A DNA stretch of 64,000 nucleotides, taken from Trinickia acidisoli (GTDB taxonomy: Bacteria; Pseudomonadota; Gammaproteobacteria; Burkholderiales; Burkholderiaceae). The stretch is from positions 744,001 to 808,000 of the forward strand of contig NZ_JAFLRG010000002.1 in the NCBI RefSeq assembly GCF_017315725.1, written 5' to 3'. Made by a program: the position numbers and the translations under genes. Shown here piece after piece: positions 1 through 8,047 of this stretch. The notes beneath the pieces were generated by a model. That model did no database searches and was not told where the DNA came from. It saw only the letters and a program-made list of their open reading frames with translations. How positions within the stretch are numbered: the stretch's first letter is position 1; each line of letters begins with the position of its first letter.

Positions 1-1
1 G

Positions 2-52
2 GTTGCCGCCAGCGTGCCTTTCACCCAGGGCGTGCTCAAGCCGATCGCCTGA
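2..52 (+). CDS. 3' end of an unidentified gene (partial)
   Basis: The first bases can be read as the last 16 codons of a plus-strand gene, ending ...GVLKPIA then TGA. Codons have G/C in the third position as in neighbouring genes, which is the only support. No family can be named from so few residues, and it may be chance. The gene would run convergent with the next minus-strand gene. Confidence 0.3.
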   Translation, partial: VAASVPFTQGVLKPIA

Positions 53-97
53 TGCGATACGAGCGCTGCCATAGCCGACCGGCGCTCGCAACCGACG

Positions 98-409
98 CTA
101 TCGCCGCACACCTTCCCGCTTGGCCGCGCGCCGGTCGACGCGCGCCATCAACGCCGATGAAAACGCGGCCATGCGCAGCAGCCGGCGCTTGGCCGTCACA
201 TCGCGCGCGATGCTCGCCGGAGGATTCGGTTGATAAGCCCAAAACAGCGCGAGCAGCCAGCCGACGACGGTCCAGCCGACGCACGCATTGAATAGCGCGA
301 GCGTGAAGATGTCGTGGCGTTTGCGATGATCTGCGACGATGGCCGGCAAAAAGTAAATCGCCAGCGCAAACACCACCTCGACGATTTGTAGGGAGATTCG
401 GCCCAACAT
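98..409 (-). CDS. Superinfection immunity family membrane protein
   Basis: Small integral membrane protein of 103 residues. Two hydrophobic segments (about residues 5-24 and 37-62) flank a short basic loop, FLPAIVADHRKRHD, and the second contains a W-G-W-L-L-A-type helix. This FLP-A ... H..R ... N...GWT..GW...L pattern is typical of the family named after the phage T4 Imm superinfection-immunity protein; most chromosomal members have no proven role. After the membrane part there is a basic, arginine-rich tail of about 35 residues. A GAGG lies about 8 bases before the ATG. The gene stands alone and is divergent from the M20 peptidase gene. Family placement is good, but function in phage exclusion is only inferred. 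Confidence 0.75.
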   Translation of the reverse strand: MLGRISLQIVEVVFALAIYFLPAIVADHRKRHDIFTLALFNACVGWTVVGWLLALFWAYQPNPPASIARDVTAKRRLLRMAAFSSALMARVDRRAAKREGVRR

Positions 410-536
410 GATGCGTGCCTCGAGGGTGGGGTGTGACTAATTGTCGCGCTTTCTACGATTTTTTGCTGAGCGCGGCTTGCCGTGTGTTGCCGCAATCGGA
501 CTATCATGTGCGCTTTGACTGCCACAGCCGATCGCC

Positions 537-1997
537 ATGACCGCACTTGATGCGAAGCAGCAAAAGACCGCCGTCGATCAAACCGCATTGATTGAGTACG
601 TCGAGCGTAAGTGGAATGAAGAGATCGTTCCCGCGCTGACCGATTACATCGCGATTCCCGCCAAGAGTCCCGCCTTCGATGCCGACTGGGAAAAGCATGG
701 ATACCTCGAACGCGTCGTTGCCGATGCGGCGAGTTGGGCACAGGCGCAGCGGGTGCACGGGCTCAAGCTCGAGATCGTGCGTTTGCCGGGGCGCACGCCC
801 GTCATCTTCTTCGAGACGCCGGCTACGCGCTCGGGCAGCACCGATACCGTGGTGCTCTACGGTCACCTCGACAAGCAACCCGAGTTCGACGGATGGCGTA
901 AGGACCTCGGCCCTTGGACGCCCAAATACGACGACGGCAAGCTGTATGGCCGCGGCGGCGCGGACGACGGCTACGCGATCTATGCGAGCCTGTGCGCGCT
1001 CGGTGCGCTCGACGCGCAGGGCGTCGAGCGGCCCCGCTGCGTCGGGATCATCGAGACCTGCGAGGAATCGGGCAGCTACGATTTGCTTCCCTATGTCGAT
1101 GCGCTGCGCGAGCGGTTGGGTACCGTCGGGCTCGTCGTTTGCCTCGATTCGGGCGCCGGCAATTACGATCAGCTTTGGTTGACCACGTCGCTGCGCGGTC
1201 TCGTAGGCGGCTCGCTCGAAGTGCAGGTGCTCGACGAGGGCATTCATTCGGGCACCTATGGCGGCATCGTCCCGTCGAGCTTTCGCGTCATGCGCCAATT
1301 GTTCGAACGGCTCGAGGATGCCGCGACGGGCAATTTGCTGCCCGCCGAGTTTCACTGCGAGATTCCGCACAGCCGTCAGATCGAAGCGCGCGCGGCCGCG
1401 GCCATTCTCGGCGATGAGGTATGGAAGACTTCGCCGTGGGCGTGCGGGCAGGACGGCAAGCCCGTGTTGCCCGTGACGACCGATCCCTACGAAGCGTTGC
1501 TCAATGCGACCTGGCGGCCTTCGCTTTCGGTGACGGGCGCGCAAGGGCTGCCTGCGCTCGAGAGTGCGGGCAACGTGCTGCGTCCGCGCACGGCGTTCAA
1601 GTTGTCGCTGCGCTTGCCGGCGCTCGTCGACGCGGCGCGTGCGGTGGCGGATCTCAAGGCGTTGCTCGAAGTCGATCCGCCCTATAACGCCAAGGTGACG
1701 TTCAAGCCGGAAGCCGCCGCCTACGGCTGGAATGCGCCCGAGCTCGCGCCTTGGCTCGCTCGGGCGGTCAACGATGCATCGCGCGCCCAGTTCGGAGCCG
1801 ATTGCGCATCTATTGGGCAAGGCGGCACGATTCCGTTGATGAACGTGTTGCAGGAAGGGTTTCCGAAATCGCAGTTCGTTGTCTGCGGCGTGCTCGGGCC
1901 GAAATCGAACGCCCATGGTCCCAACGAATTCCTGCACGTCCCATTTGCCAAGAAGTTGACGGCGGCGATGGCACAGGTGATCGCGACTGCACCTTGA
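537..1997 (+). CDS. M20-family metallopeptidase (zinc exopeptidase)
   Basis: A 486-residue cytoplasmic peptidase of the M20 (ArgE/DapE/CPG2, carnosinase-like) family. Visible metal and catalytic positions: YGHLDKQPE (His110, Asp112), GRGGADDG (bridging Asp143), ETCEESGS (catalytic and metal-binding glutamates at about 176-177), DSGAG, and a C-terminal SNAHGPNEF histidine. The dimerisation (lid) domain lies between roughly residues 215 and 375. Length fits family members that cleave dipeptides or acylated amino acids. The substrate cannot be told from sequence. No signal peptide. It is divergent from the immunity-like gene and about 90 bases upstream of the NnrU-like gene, with no obvious shared function. 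Confidence 0.9.
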   Translation: MTALDAKQQKTAVDQTALIEYVERKWNEEIVPALTDYIAIPAKSPAFDADWEKHGYLERVVADAASWAQAQRVHGLKLEIVRLPGRTPVIFFETPATRSGSTDTVVLYGHLDKQPEFDGWRKDLGPWTPKYDDGKLYGRGGADDGYAIYASLCALGALDAQGVERPRCVGIIETCEESGSYDLLPYVDALRERLGTVGLVVCLDSGAGNYDQLWLTTSLRGLVGGSLEVQVLDEGIHSGTYGGIVPSSFRVMRQLFERLEDAATGNLLPAEFHCEIPHSRQIEARAAAAILGDEVWKTSPWACGQDGKPVLPVTTDPYEALLNATWRPSLSVTGAQGLPALESAGNVLRPRTAFKLSLRLPALVDAARAVADLKALLEVDPPYNAKVTFKPEAAAYGWNAPELAPWLARAVNDASRAQFGADCASIGQGGTIPLMNVLQEGFPKSQFVVCGVLGPKSNAHGPNEFLHVPFAKKLTAAMAQVIATAP

Positions 1998-2090
1998 CTC
2001 TCAGCGGTATCTCGAAGGCGGGCGCGATGCGGCGCCCGTGAATCCGCTTGCGGCACGGAACGACAGCAGACAATAACAAAGGAGTTCGAC

Positions 2091-2669
2091 GTGACGATAT
2101 TGATTCTAGGGTTGCTGATTTTCGTGGGTGTGCATTCGACCCGGCTCGTGGCGCCGTCATGGCGCGACGCACAGGTCGCGCGGCTCGGCGAGCACGGCTG
2201 GAAGGGTCTCTATTCGGTCGCATCGCTCGTCGGCTTCGTCTTGATCGTGTGGGGTTACGGCATGGCGCGACGCACACCGGCCGTCCTGTGGGCGCCGCCC
2301 TTGGGCATTCGACATCTGACCGCGCTGCTCGTCGCCGTCGCCTTCATCTTGATCACCGCCGCTTATGTTCCCGGCAATCGGATCAAGCGCACGATCGGCC
2401 ATCCCATGATGGCGGGTGTGGCCATTTGGGCGCTCGGCCATCTATTGGCGAACGGGACGCTCAATGCAATCGTGCTGTTTGGGGTGTTCCTCGTATGGGG
2501 TGCCGTTGGTGCGCTCGTGTCGCGCGGTCGCGATCGAGCCGCCGGCGTAAGGTACCCCGACGGCACCCTTGCGGGCGATGCGAAGGTTGTCGTCATCGGC
2601 CTCGTTGCTTGGGCGATTTTCGCCTTCGTGCTGCATCGCTGGTTGATCGGGGTGAGTCCGTTCGCCTGA
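2091..2669 (+). CDS. NnrU-family membrane protein
   Basis: A 192-residue inner-membrane protein with about five hydrophobic segments. The start FVGVHSTRL, the W...L...Y motif EHGWKGLYSVASLVG and the central histidine in RTIGHPMMAG mark the NnrU family. The family was named from a gene near nitric oxide reductase genes in denitrifiers, but homologues such as this one are found without denitrification genes and their role is unsettled. The start codon is GTG, fixed by AAAGGAG seven bases upstream. No nitrate or nitrite genes are nearby. Confidence 0.85.
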   Translation: MTILILGLLIFVGVHSTRLVAPSWRDAQVARLGEHGWKGLYSVASLVGFVLIVWGYGMARRTPAVLWAPPLGIRHLTALLVAVAFILITAAYVPGNRIKRTIGHPMMAGVAIWALGHLLANGTLNAIVLFGVFLVWGAVGALVSRGRDRAAGVRYPDGTLAGDAKVVVIGLVAWAIFAFVLHRWLIGVSPFA

Positions 2670-2708
2670 ATGGGCGACGATGCGCGCTCGATTTCGAGCC
2701 GTGTGCGG

Positions 2709-3920
2709 TTACGGTGTCGCGAGGAGCGCTTGTGCAATGTCGCGCGGCGCCGATCCGATCGCCAGTTGCGGTGTGCCGTGCCACTGCGCACAGCGCGTGA
2801 GCGCGCGGCGCAGATCGTCGAGCAGCGATGCACTCACACGAACGCTCGGCTCGAGATGGATCGATTTCAACTCGAACACGCCTTGCGCGCGATGCGCTTT
2901 CGCGTCGACGCGCCCAATCAACCGCCCACGGTGAAGGATCGGCAGACAAAAGTAGCCGTACTTGCGCTTGGCGGCAGGCGTATAGCACTCGATCGTGTAA
3001 TCGAAGTCGAACAGTACGGCCGCGCGCTTGCGATCCCATACCACCGGATCGAATGGGGAGAGCAGCGTCGTGACTGTCGAGCGCACGCGGCCTTGCGCGA
3101 TTTCTTCGAGTAACGGCGCCCACTTAACCGGGACGAACGCGTCTTCCTTCCATCCCTCGACGCGAACCGCAACGGCTTCGCCGCGATCGGCCAGCGCGTG
3201 AAGCTCAGCCGTATATTTGCGGCGCTCGATTCGATAGTAGTCGGCGATCCAATCGGCACGTGCCACTCCGAGGGCGAGGCAGGTGCGCGCGACGAGCGTA
3301 GAGCGCACGGTGTCCGCCGGCGGCAGGTCGCGCCCGTCGTTCCAGTTCGGCAGCACACGTTCGGCCACGTCATAAACACGATGAAAATTGCGTCTTTCCG
3401 CCACCATCAAATGTCCGAGCGTGAACAGCACCTCGAGGTGGCGCTTTTCGGGTTTCCAGTCCCACCAGCCATTGCCACGCCCCGCTTCGCGCTCGAAATC
3501 CGCTGCGCGCACCGGGCCGTTCTTGCGGACATGGGCAAGCAGGAGATCGATGTCCTGCTTATGACGTTCGTGCCACTGCGCCGCGTATTTCCAACCCATC
3601 TTGCTCGGATCGAGCATGCGATGGCGCATCAGGCCGTAGTCTTCGATCGGGACGAAACATGCTTCATGCGACCAATATTCGAATAGACGTCCCTCCGCCA
3701 AGTATTCGTCGAGCCATTGCGGCGCATAGGGGCCGATTCGGCTGAATACGACCAGGTAAGGGCTGCGGGCGACTACATGGATCGTATCGATTTGCAATTG
3801 CGCCATGCGGCGGATCGCGGCGAGCACGTCTTCTTTGACCGCTTTGCGGCGTGGCGGAGACAGCAGACCTTGAGCGGCAAGATGAAGCGTGCGGGCGGCG
3901 GCAAGCGGGAGCGTCGTCAT
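2709..3920 (-). CDS. YcaQ/AlkX-type DNA glycosylase (HTH_42 family)
   Basis: A 403-residue protein of the winged-helix YcaQ/AlkZ family. E. coli YcaQ (AlkX) removes alkylated bases and unhooks interstrand crosslinks, and Streptomyces AlkZ gives self-resistance to crosslinking antibiotics. The catalytic Q-hydrophobic-D motif of the YcaQ subfamily is seen as QID at residues 43-45 inside RRMAQLQIDTIHVV. The typical tail LSPFDPVVWDRKRA ... FDFDYTIECY also matches. The reading frame stays open further upstream, but MTTLPLAA is the natural start because family members begin close to this point. Stand-alone gene. Confidence 0.85.
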   Translation of the reverse strand: MTTLPLAAARTLHLAAQGLLSPPRRKAVKEDVLAAIRRMAQLQIDTIHVVARSPYLVVFSRIGPYAPQWLDEYLAEGRLFEYWSHEACFVPIEDYGLMRHRMLDPSKMGWKYAAQWHERHKQDIDLLLAHVRKNGPVRAADFEREAGRGNGWWDWKPEKRHLEVLFTLGHLMVAERRNFHRVYDVAERVLPNWNDGRDLPPADTVRSTLVARTCLALGVARADWIADYYRIERRKYTAELHALADRGEAVAVRVEGWKEDAFVPVKWAPLLEEIAQGRVRSTVTTLLSPFDPVVWDRKRAAVLFDFDYTIECYTPAAKRKYGYFCLPILHRGRLIGRVDAKAHRAQGVFELKSIHLEPSVRVSASLLDDLRRALTRCAQWHGTPQLAIGSAPRDIAQALLATP

Positions 3921-4056
3921 CGGTGGCGTTCGGTTATGCGTCGTTCTCGTGACTGGATGCGGCAGCCTACACCGACTCCGTCTAGCGCGGTTGTCGGCGT
4001 TGAAAACGACGACGGCCGCCTCATGCAAGCGGCGGCCGTGCGGCAAACCTGAGCGC

Positions 4057-5298
4057 TCAGCGTTGCGCGGGCCGTGGGAACAGCGGGTACACGAGCAGCG
4101 CGACGAATCCCGCGACGAACCAAACGACGGTCCACGAGCTTGCTGCGAGCAGGTGCGGCAGCAGGAGCGGCACGAGGAACAGACCGATGTAGACGGCCGT
4201 GTTGGCCATGCCGAGCGCCGTACCGGCACGAGCGGGGCCCGCGAGCGTCGCGAGTTCGGCGTACGCCACGCCGTGCCAAGCGGAGACGCATACGCCGGCG
4301 AGCACGATCAATCCGACGATCGGCGCGATGGGCACGGCGTGTCCGAGTCCGACGGCACTGGCCAGCACGGCGAACGAGGCCGCGGCGACGAGCGTGGAGC
4401 CGCGCATATAGCCGCGCCGGTTGCCGCGCCGGTCGGTAAGGCGTCCGCTCCAGACGCGCATGACCATCGCACCGATTTGCACGGCAGCCATCGCCACGCT
4501 GATGCCGGCTGTGCCCCGGCGTCCGTAGTCATGCAAAAAGATGGTCGCGAAAGTCAGGACGGCGAACTGCGGCATGCAAAGTACGCCGATGCCGAGCGCG
4601 ACACGCCAAATCTGGCCGTCGGCAAGCGGGCTGCGTTGCGCGGTGGCGCCGGCCTTTGCCGTCGTCACGGGATGCGGCGGTTCGTGCAGCCAGCGGATCG
4701 CGAAGGCGGCCGGCACGGCGCACAGCAGCGCGAGCGCGCTATAGACGGCGGCGAAGCCGTGCGTCGACGCGAGCCACGGCAGCAGCGACGCGCCGATCCC
4801 GCCGCCGAGCGGCACGGCGGTTTGCCGAATACTCATGGCGATGCCGCGCTCGCCCTCCTTGAACCAACTCATGATGGCGCGGCCGCTGGAACCGTTGACG
4901 CTGCCGCCGAGCAAGCCGACCAAGGCCATGGCGGCGGCAAGCAGCGGCAGGGGCGGGATCGATGCGGTGGACGGCACGACGAACAGCGCCATCGTCAACA
5001 GCGCGAGCGCCGTCCCGAGCAAACCGGCGATGAGGACCGGGCGATCGCCGAGCCGGTCGGTTGCGAGGCCCCACGGCAATTCCGACAGTGCAATGCCGAG
5101 ACCGGTCGCGCCGAGGGCAAGGCCGAGCTCCGCATTGCCCAGATGGTAGCCTGTGCGCATCCAGACAGCCGTGGTCGGGATTCCGGCCGCGGCGGCCGAA
5201 AAGCCGGCATTGGCGGCGACACCGACGCCGAGCACCTTCCAACGGTGCGATGCGCCGAACACCTTGCCCGGCGCCTTGACGAGATATTGAGTGTCCAT
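4057..5298 (-). CDS. MFS transporter
   Basis: A 413-residue secondary transporter with about 12 membrane segments. The MFS loop signature appears after segment 2 as GLATDRLGDRP, and again in the second half as SGRLTDRRGNRRG. GGAG lies seven bases before the ATG. It is transcribed divergently from a LysR regulator, with a 127-base gap holding a palindrome, so it is likely the target of that regulator. The substrate is unknown; the sequence reads like the general drug/metabolite MFS groups. Confidence 0.88.
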   Translation of the reverse strand: MDTQYLVKAPGKVFGASHRWKVLGVGVAANAGFSAAAAGIPTTAVWMRTGYHLGNAELGLALGATGLGIALSELPWGLATDRLGDRPVLIAGLLGTALALLTMALFVVPSTASIPPLPLLAAAMALVGLLGGSVNGSSGRAIMSWFKEGERGIAMSIRQTAVPLGGGIGASLLPWLASTHGFAAVYSALALLCAVPAAFAIRWLHEPPHPVTTAKAGATAQRSPLADGQIWRVALGIGVLCMPQFAVLTFATIFLHDYGRRGTAGISVAMAAVQIGAMVMRVWSGRLTDRRGNRRGYMRGSTLVAAASFAVLASAVGLGHAVPIAPIVGLIVLAGVCVSAWHGVAYAELATLAGPARAGTALGMANTAVYIGLFLVPLLLPHLLAASSWTVVWFVAGFVALLVYPLFPRPAQR

Positions 5299-5384
5299 GT
5301 GTTGCTCCGTTCCAGGTTGCGAGGTTTCGAGATTTGACGAACGCAGTCTCGCACTCTATTATCGTCCTGAAAATCGGATAATTT

Positions 5385-5399
5385 AGAACTGATAGTTCT
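5385..5399. promoter_or_regulatory. Palindromic candidate operator between MFS and LysR genes
   Basis: Perfect inverted repeat AGAACT-GAT-AGTTCT, 27 bases before the LysR start and 86 bases before the divergent MFS start. Its place is right for autorepression of the regulator and control of the MFS gene. It is not a textbook T-N11-A LysR box. Confidence 0.5.
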
Positions 5400-5425
5400 G
5401 AAAAACAGGATGATTGAGGTGAGCG

Positions 5426-6352
5426 ATGAATCAAACGAATTTCGATGTGGCGGCGCTGCGCAGTTTCGTCACCGGGATGGATCTCGGTAGCTTCGCCAAG
5501 GCCGCCGATCGGGTCGGCCGTTCGACGTCTGCCGTCAGTGCGCAAATTAGAAAGCTGGAAGAGCAGGTGGGCGCGCCGCTGTTTCGCAAGGCGGGCCGCG
5601 GTCTCGGGCTGACCGATGCGGGCGAGATCATGCTTCGTTACGCACGCCGTCTCGTCGAGATCAACGACGAGGCGGTCGTCGCGGCGCGCGGCACGAACCT
5701 CGAAGGCTGGGTGCGCCTCGGATTGCAGGAGGATTTCGGAGAGTCGCTGCTGCCGGGTGTCTTAGGCCGATTCGCCCGCGCGCACCCGAAGGTGCGTATC
5801 GAGGCGCGTGTCGCCCGCAACGCGGATCTGATGGAACGGCTCGATGCGGGTGAACTCGACCTCGCACTCGTGTGGGACGATCTCAATCTGTCGATGCAAG
5901 CTCGGCGCGCGTCTGGTGCGAATGTCGAGGTTGCCAAGCCGGCCCTGCATTGGATTGGGTCGGAGGCACTGGAATGGACGCCCGATTCGGGCGAGCCGCT
6001 GCCGCTCGTCTTATTCGACGGCGCCTGCATGCTTTGTTCGCTGGCGACCGACGCGCTCGATCGCGCGGGCGTTGCCTGGCGTGTGGCGCTGACGAGCCCG
6101 AGCCTGGCCGGCTTATGGGCCGCCGCCGCCGCCGGGCTCGGGATGACCGTGCGCACGCCGTACGGCCTGCCGTCGACCGTGCATACGCTCGACCCGAACG
6201 CGTTCGGCTTGCCTAAGCTGCCCTCGCTCGGACTGTCGCTGGTGCGCGCGTCGAGCGCCGCGACGCCGCCTGTGGAGCAACTGGCGACGATCGTCGTCGA
6301 AGCGGTGCGCGGCTACGCGAGTGCCGGCGGCGTCGGCAGCATCGCAGCCTGA
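5426..6352 (+). CDS. LysR-family transcriptional regulator
   Basis: A 308-residue LysR regulator. The N-terminal winged helix-turn-helix is at about residues 5-63 (VAALRSFVTG ... AADRVGRSTSAVSAQIRKLE), followed by the substrate-binding domain with the usual FARAHPKVRIE start at about 113. It is divergent from the MFS gene and overlaps a palindromic candidate operator, so control of that pump is likely. The co-inducer is unknown. Confidence 0.92.
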   Translation: MNQTNFDVAALRSFVTGMDLGSFAKAADRVGRSTSAVSAQIRKLEEQVGAPLFRKAGRGLGLTDAGEIMLRYARRLVEINDEAVVAARGTNLEGWVRLGLQEDFGESLLPGVLGRFARAHPKVRIEARVARNADLMERLDAGELDLALVWDDLNLSMQARRASGANVEVAKPALHWIGSEALEWTPDSGEPLPLVLFDGACMLCSLATDALDRAGVAWRVALTSPSLAGLWAAAAAGLGMTVRTPYGLPSTVHTLDPNAFGLPKLPSLGLSLVRASSAATPPVEQLATIVVEAVRGYASAGGVGSIAA

Positions 6353-6430
6353 GCGCGGCTGGGCTGGGCCGCTGCGGCATTCAGTTCCGTTCAGCCGTGT
6401 TCAGCCGTGTTCGGTCGCATCCGGCCGGCT

Positions 6431-7828
6431 CTAGCCGCGCGTGCCGCGGGCGATCTCGTCCCCGGCATTGGGGGCGAGCCGGCGCGTGATCGGGATGGAC
6501 CCGAGCGAAAACGCGCCGACGACGAGAAACGATGGCCAGAAATCCGACCACATCGCGTGCGTATGGCCGTGCAGCCCGCGCGAGATCTGCAATACGATCC
6601 CGCCCACGGTCACGCCGAGCCCGAGCGACATTTGCTGGACGACACTGCCGAGGCTCGTTGCGCGGCCGACGTCCTGGCTCGCGATTTCGGCATAGATCAT
6701 CGAGTTCAGGCTTGTGAACTGCAGGGCCGGAAAGAATCCGCCGAGCAGCACGACGAGCCAGATCACCCAAATCGGCGTGCCGGGAAAGAACGCGCCGTAG
6801 GCCGCGATCGCGATGCCCGAGAAGATCGCGTTGTAGATGAGCACCGTGCGAAAGCCGTACTTGCGCAGGACCGATGACGTCAGCGAGCGCATGAACATGC
6901 TGCCGAACGCCGACGCGCAAGTGATCGCGCCCGATTGAAACGCCGACATGCCGAGGCCGTTCTGCAAGGCAAGCGGCAGTAGGAACGGTACGGCGCCGAG
7001 CCCGATGCGGAACATCGAGCCGCCGAGCACGCTCGCGCGAAACGTCGGTACGCGCAGCAGCCGCAGGTCGAGCACCGGCCGCTGCGCGCGCTGTGCGTAA
7101 AGGACGTAGAGCACGACGAGCAGCGCGCCCGTGACGCACATTTCGTAAGCGGTGCGATCGGAGACGAGATCGCTGCCGATCAGCGAAAGACCGAGCAGCA
7201 AGAGCGACGCCCCGCTGGCCGAGAGCATGAAGCCGAACCAGTCGAGCGGACCGGGATGCGGCTCGTGCGTGTTGACGATATGGCGGTTCGTGAGATAGAT
7301 GCCGAGTATGCCGACGGGCACGTTGACGAAAAAGATGAGCCGCCAGTGCAGGTACGTCGTGATGAAGCCGCCGAGCAGCGGCGCCGCGGCCGGCGCGAAC
7401 ATGGCGGGCAGACTCAGATAGTTCATGGCTCGCACGAACTCGGTTTTCGGCACCGCGCGAAAGATGATGATGCGGCCAACCGGCACCATCATCGCGCCGC
7501 CGATGCCTTGCAGAAAGCGGGCGAGCGTGAAAACGTGCAGCGTGTGCGCGAAGCCGCACATGATCGAGCCGGCAACGAAGATGCCGATCGCCGTGCGAAA
7601 AACGGTGCGCGCGCCGAAGCGGTCGGCTAGCCAGCCACAGATCGGAATGAATACGCCGAGCCCGACGACATAGCTCGTGATCGCCACTTTCAGCGCGATC
7701 GGATCGGTGCCGAAATCGCGAGCCATCGACGGCAACGCAGTGACGACGATGTTGCCGTCGACACTTTCCATGAACATGGCGCAGGCCACGATCAGCGGGG
7801 CAATGAAGGCTTTGATGGCGAGCGGCAT
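6431..7828 (-). CDS. DHA2-type MFS transporter (EmrB/QacA-like)
   Basis: A 465-residue proton-driven exporter with about 14 membrane segments. The DHA2 signature in segment 1 is present (MESVDGNIVVTALPSMARDF), then WLADRFGART in the loop between segments 2 and 3, and RFLQGIGGAMMVP in segments 4-5 (motif C region). I chose the ATG of MPLAIKAF; the frame can start 16 codons earlier at a TTG (7876). Neither has a good ribosome-binding site. No periplasmic adaptor (EmrA) gene is adjacent, so it may act as a single-component pump. Substrate unknown. Confidence 0.88.
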   Translation of the reverse strand: MPLAIKAFIAPLIVACAMFMESVDGNIVVTALPSMARDFGTDPIALKVAITSYVVGLGVFIPICGWLADRFGARTVFRTAIGIFVAGSIMCGFAHTLHVFTLARFLQGIGGAMMVPVGRIIIFRAVPKTEFVRAMNYLSLPAMFAPAAAPLLGGFITTYLHWRLIFFVNVPVGILGIYLTNRHIVNTHEPHPGPLDWFGFMLSASGASLLLLGLSLIGSDLVSDRTAYEMCVTGALLVVLYVLYAQRAQRPVLDLRLLRVPTFRASVLGGSMFRIGLGAVPFLLPLALQNGLGMSAFQSGAITCASAFGSMFMRSLTSSVLRKYGFRTVLIYNAIFSGIAIAAYGAFFPGTPIWVIWLVVLLGGFFPALQFTSLNSMIYAEIASQDVGRATSLGSVVQQMSLGLGVTVGGIVLQISRGLHGHTHAMWSDFWPSFLVVGAFSLGSIPITRRLAPNAGDEIARGTRG

Positions 7829-7943
7829 GGACAAGCGGCGCTGCAACGACGTGTCGTGGGCAATGACGCAAAGCAAGGATTATGCGCCGACTTTTGCGAA
7901 AGTGTCCGCAAATGCGCATGAGCTTGTTGCGCGCACAACGAAA

Positions 7944-7975
7944 GAGCCGGCCCGGCAATAGGGCCGGACCGGCTC
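7944..7975 (-). terminator. Probable rho-independent terminator of the S53 peptidase gene
   Basis: GC-rich stem (GAGCCGG plus CCGGC paired with GCCGG plus CCGGCTC, AATA in the loop) about 70 bases after the S53 stop codon. On the minus strand it is followed by TTTCGTTG, a moderate U-run. Confidence 0.55.
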
Positions 7976-8047
7976 GCAGGCCGGCATCGCCGCTCGGTTC
8001 AAGAACGGCTGCCGGCGCTCGACAGCGGGCTCAGGTCGCGCGGGCGG

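Noticed and set aside
504..1937. Long open frame on the minus strand opposite the M20 peptidase
   Set aside because: It mirrors the peptidase codons in a GC-rich genome and its product is Arg/Glu-rich with no family features. The same applies to long antisense frames at 8330-9919, 10220-11053, 15457-16566, 32669-33625, 57212-58279, 60414-61613 and 62732-63970.
6381..6410. Tandem copies of TCAGCCGTGT in the convergent LysR/MFS gap
   Set aside because: Only about two perfect copies plus a diverged one; too short to be a repeat array, and no spacer structure for CRISPR.
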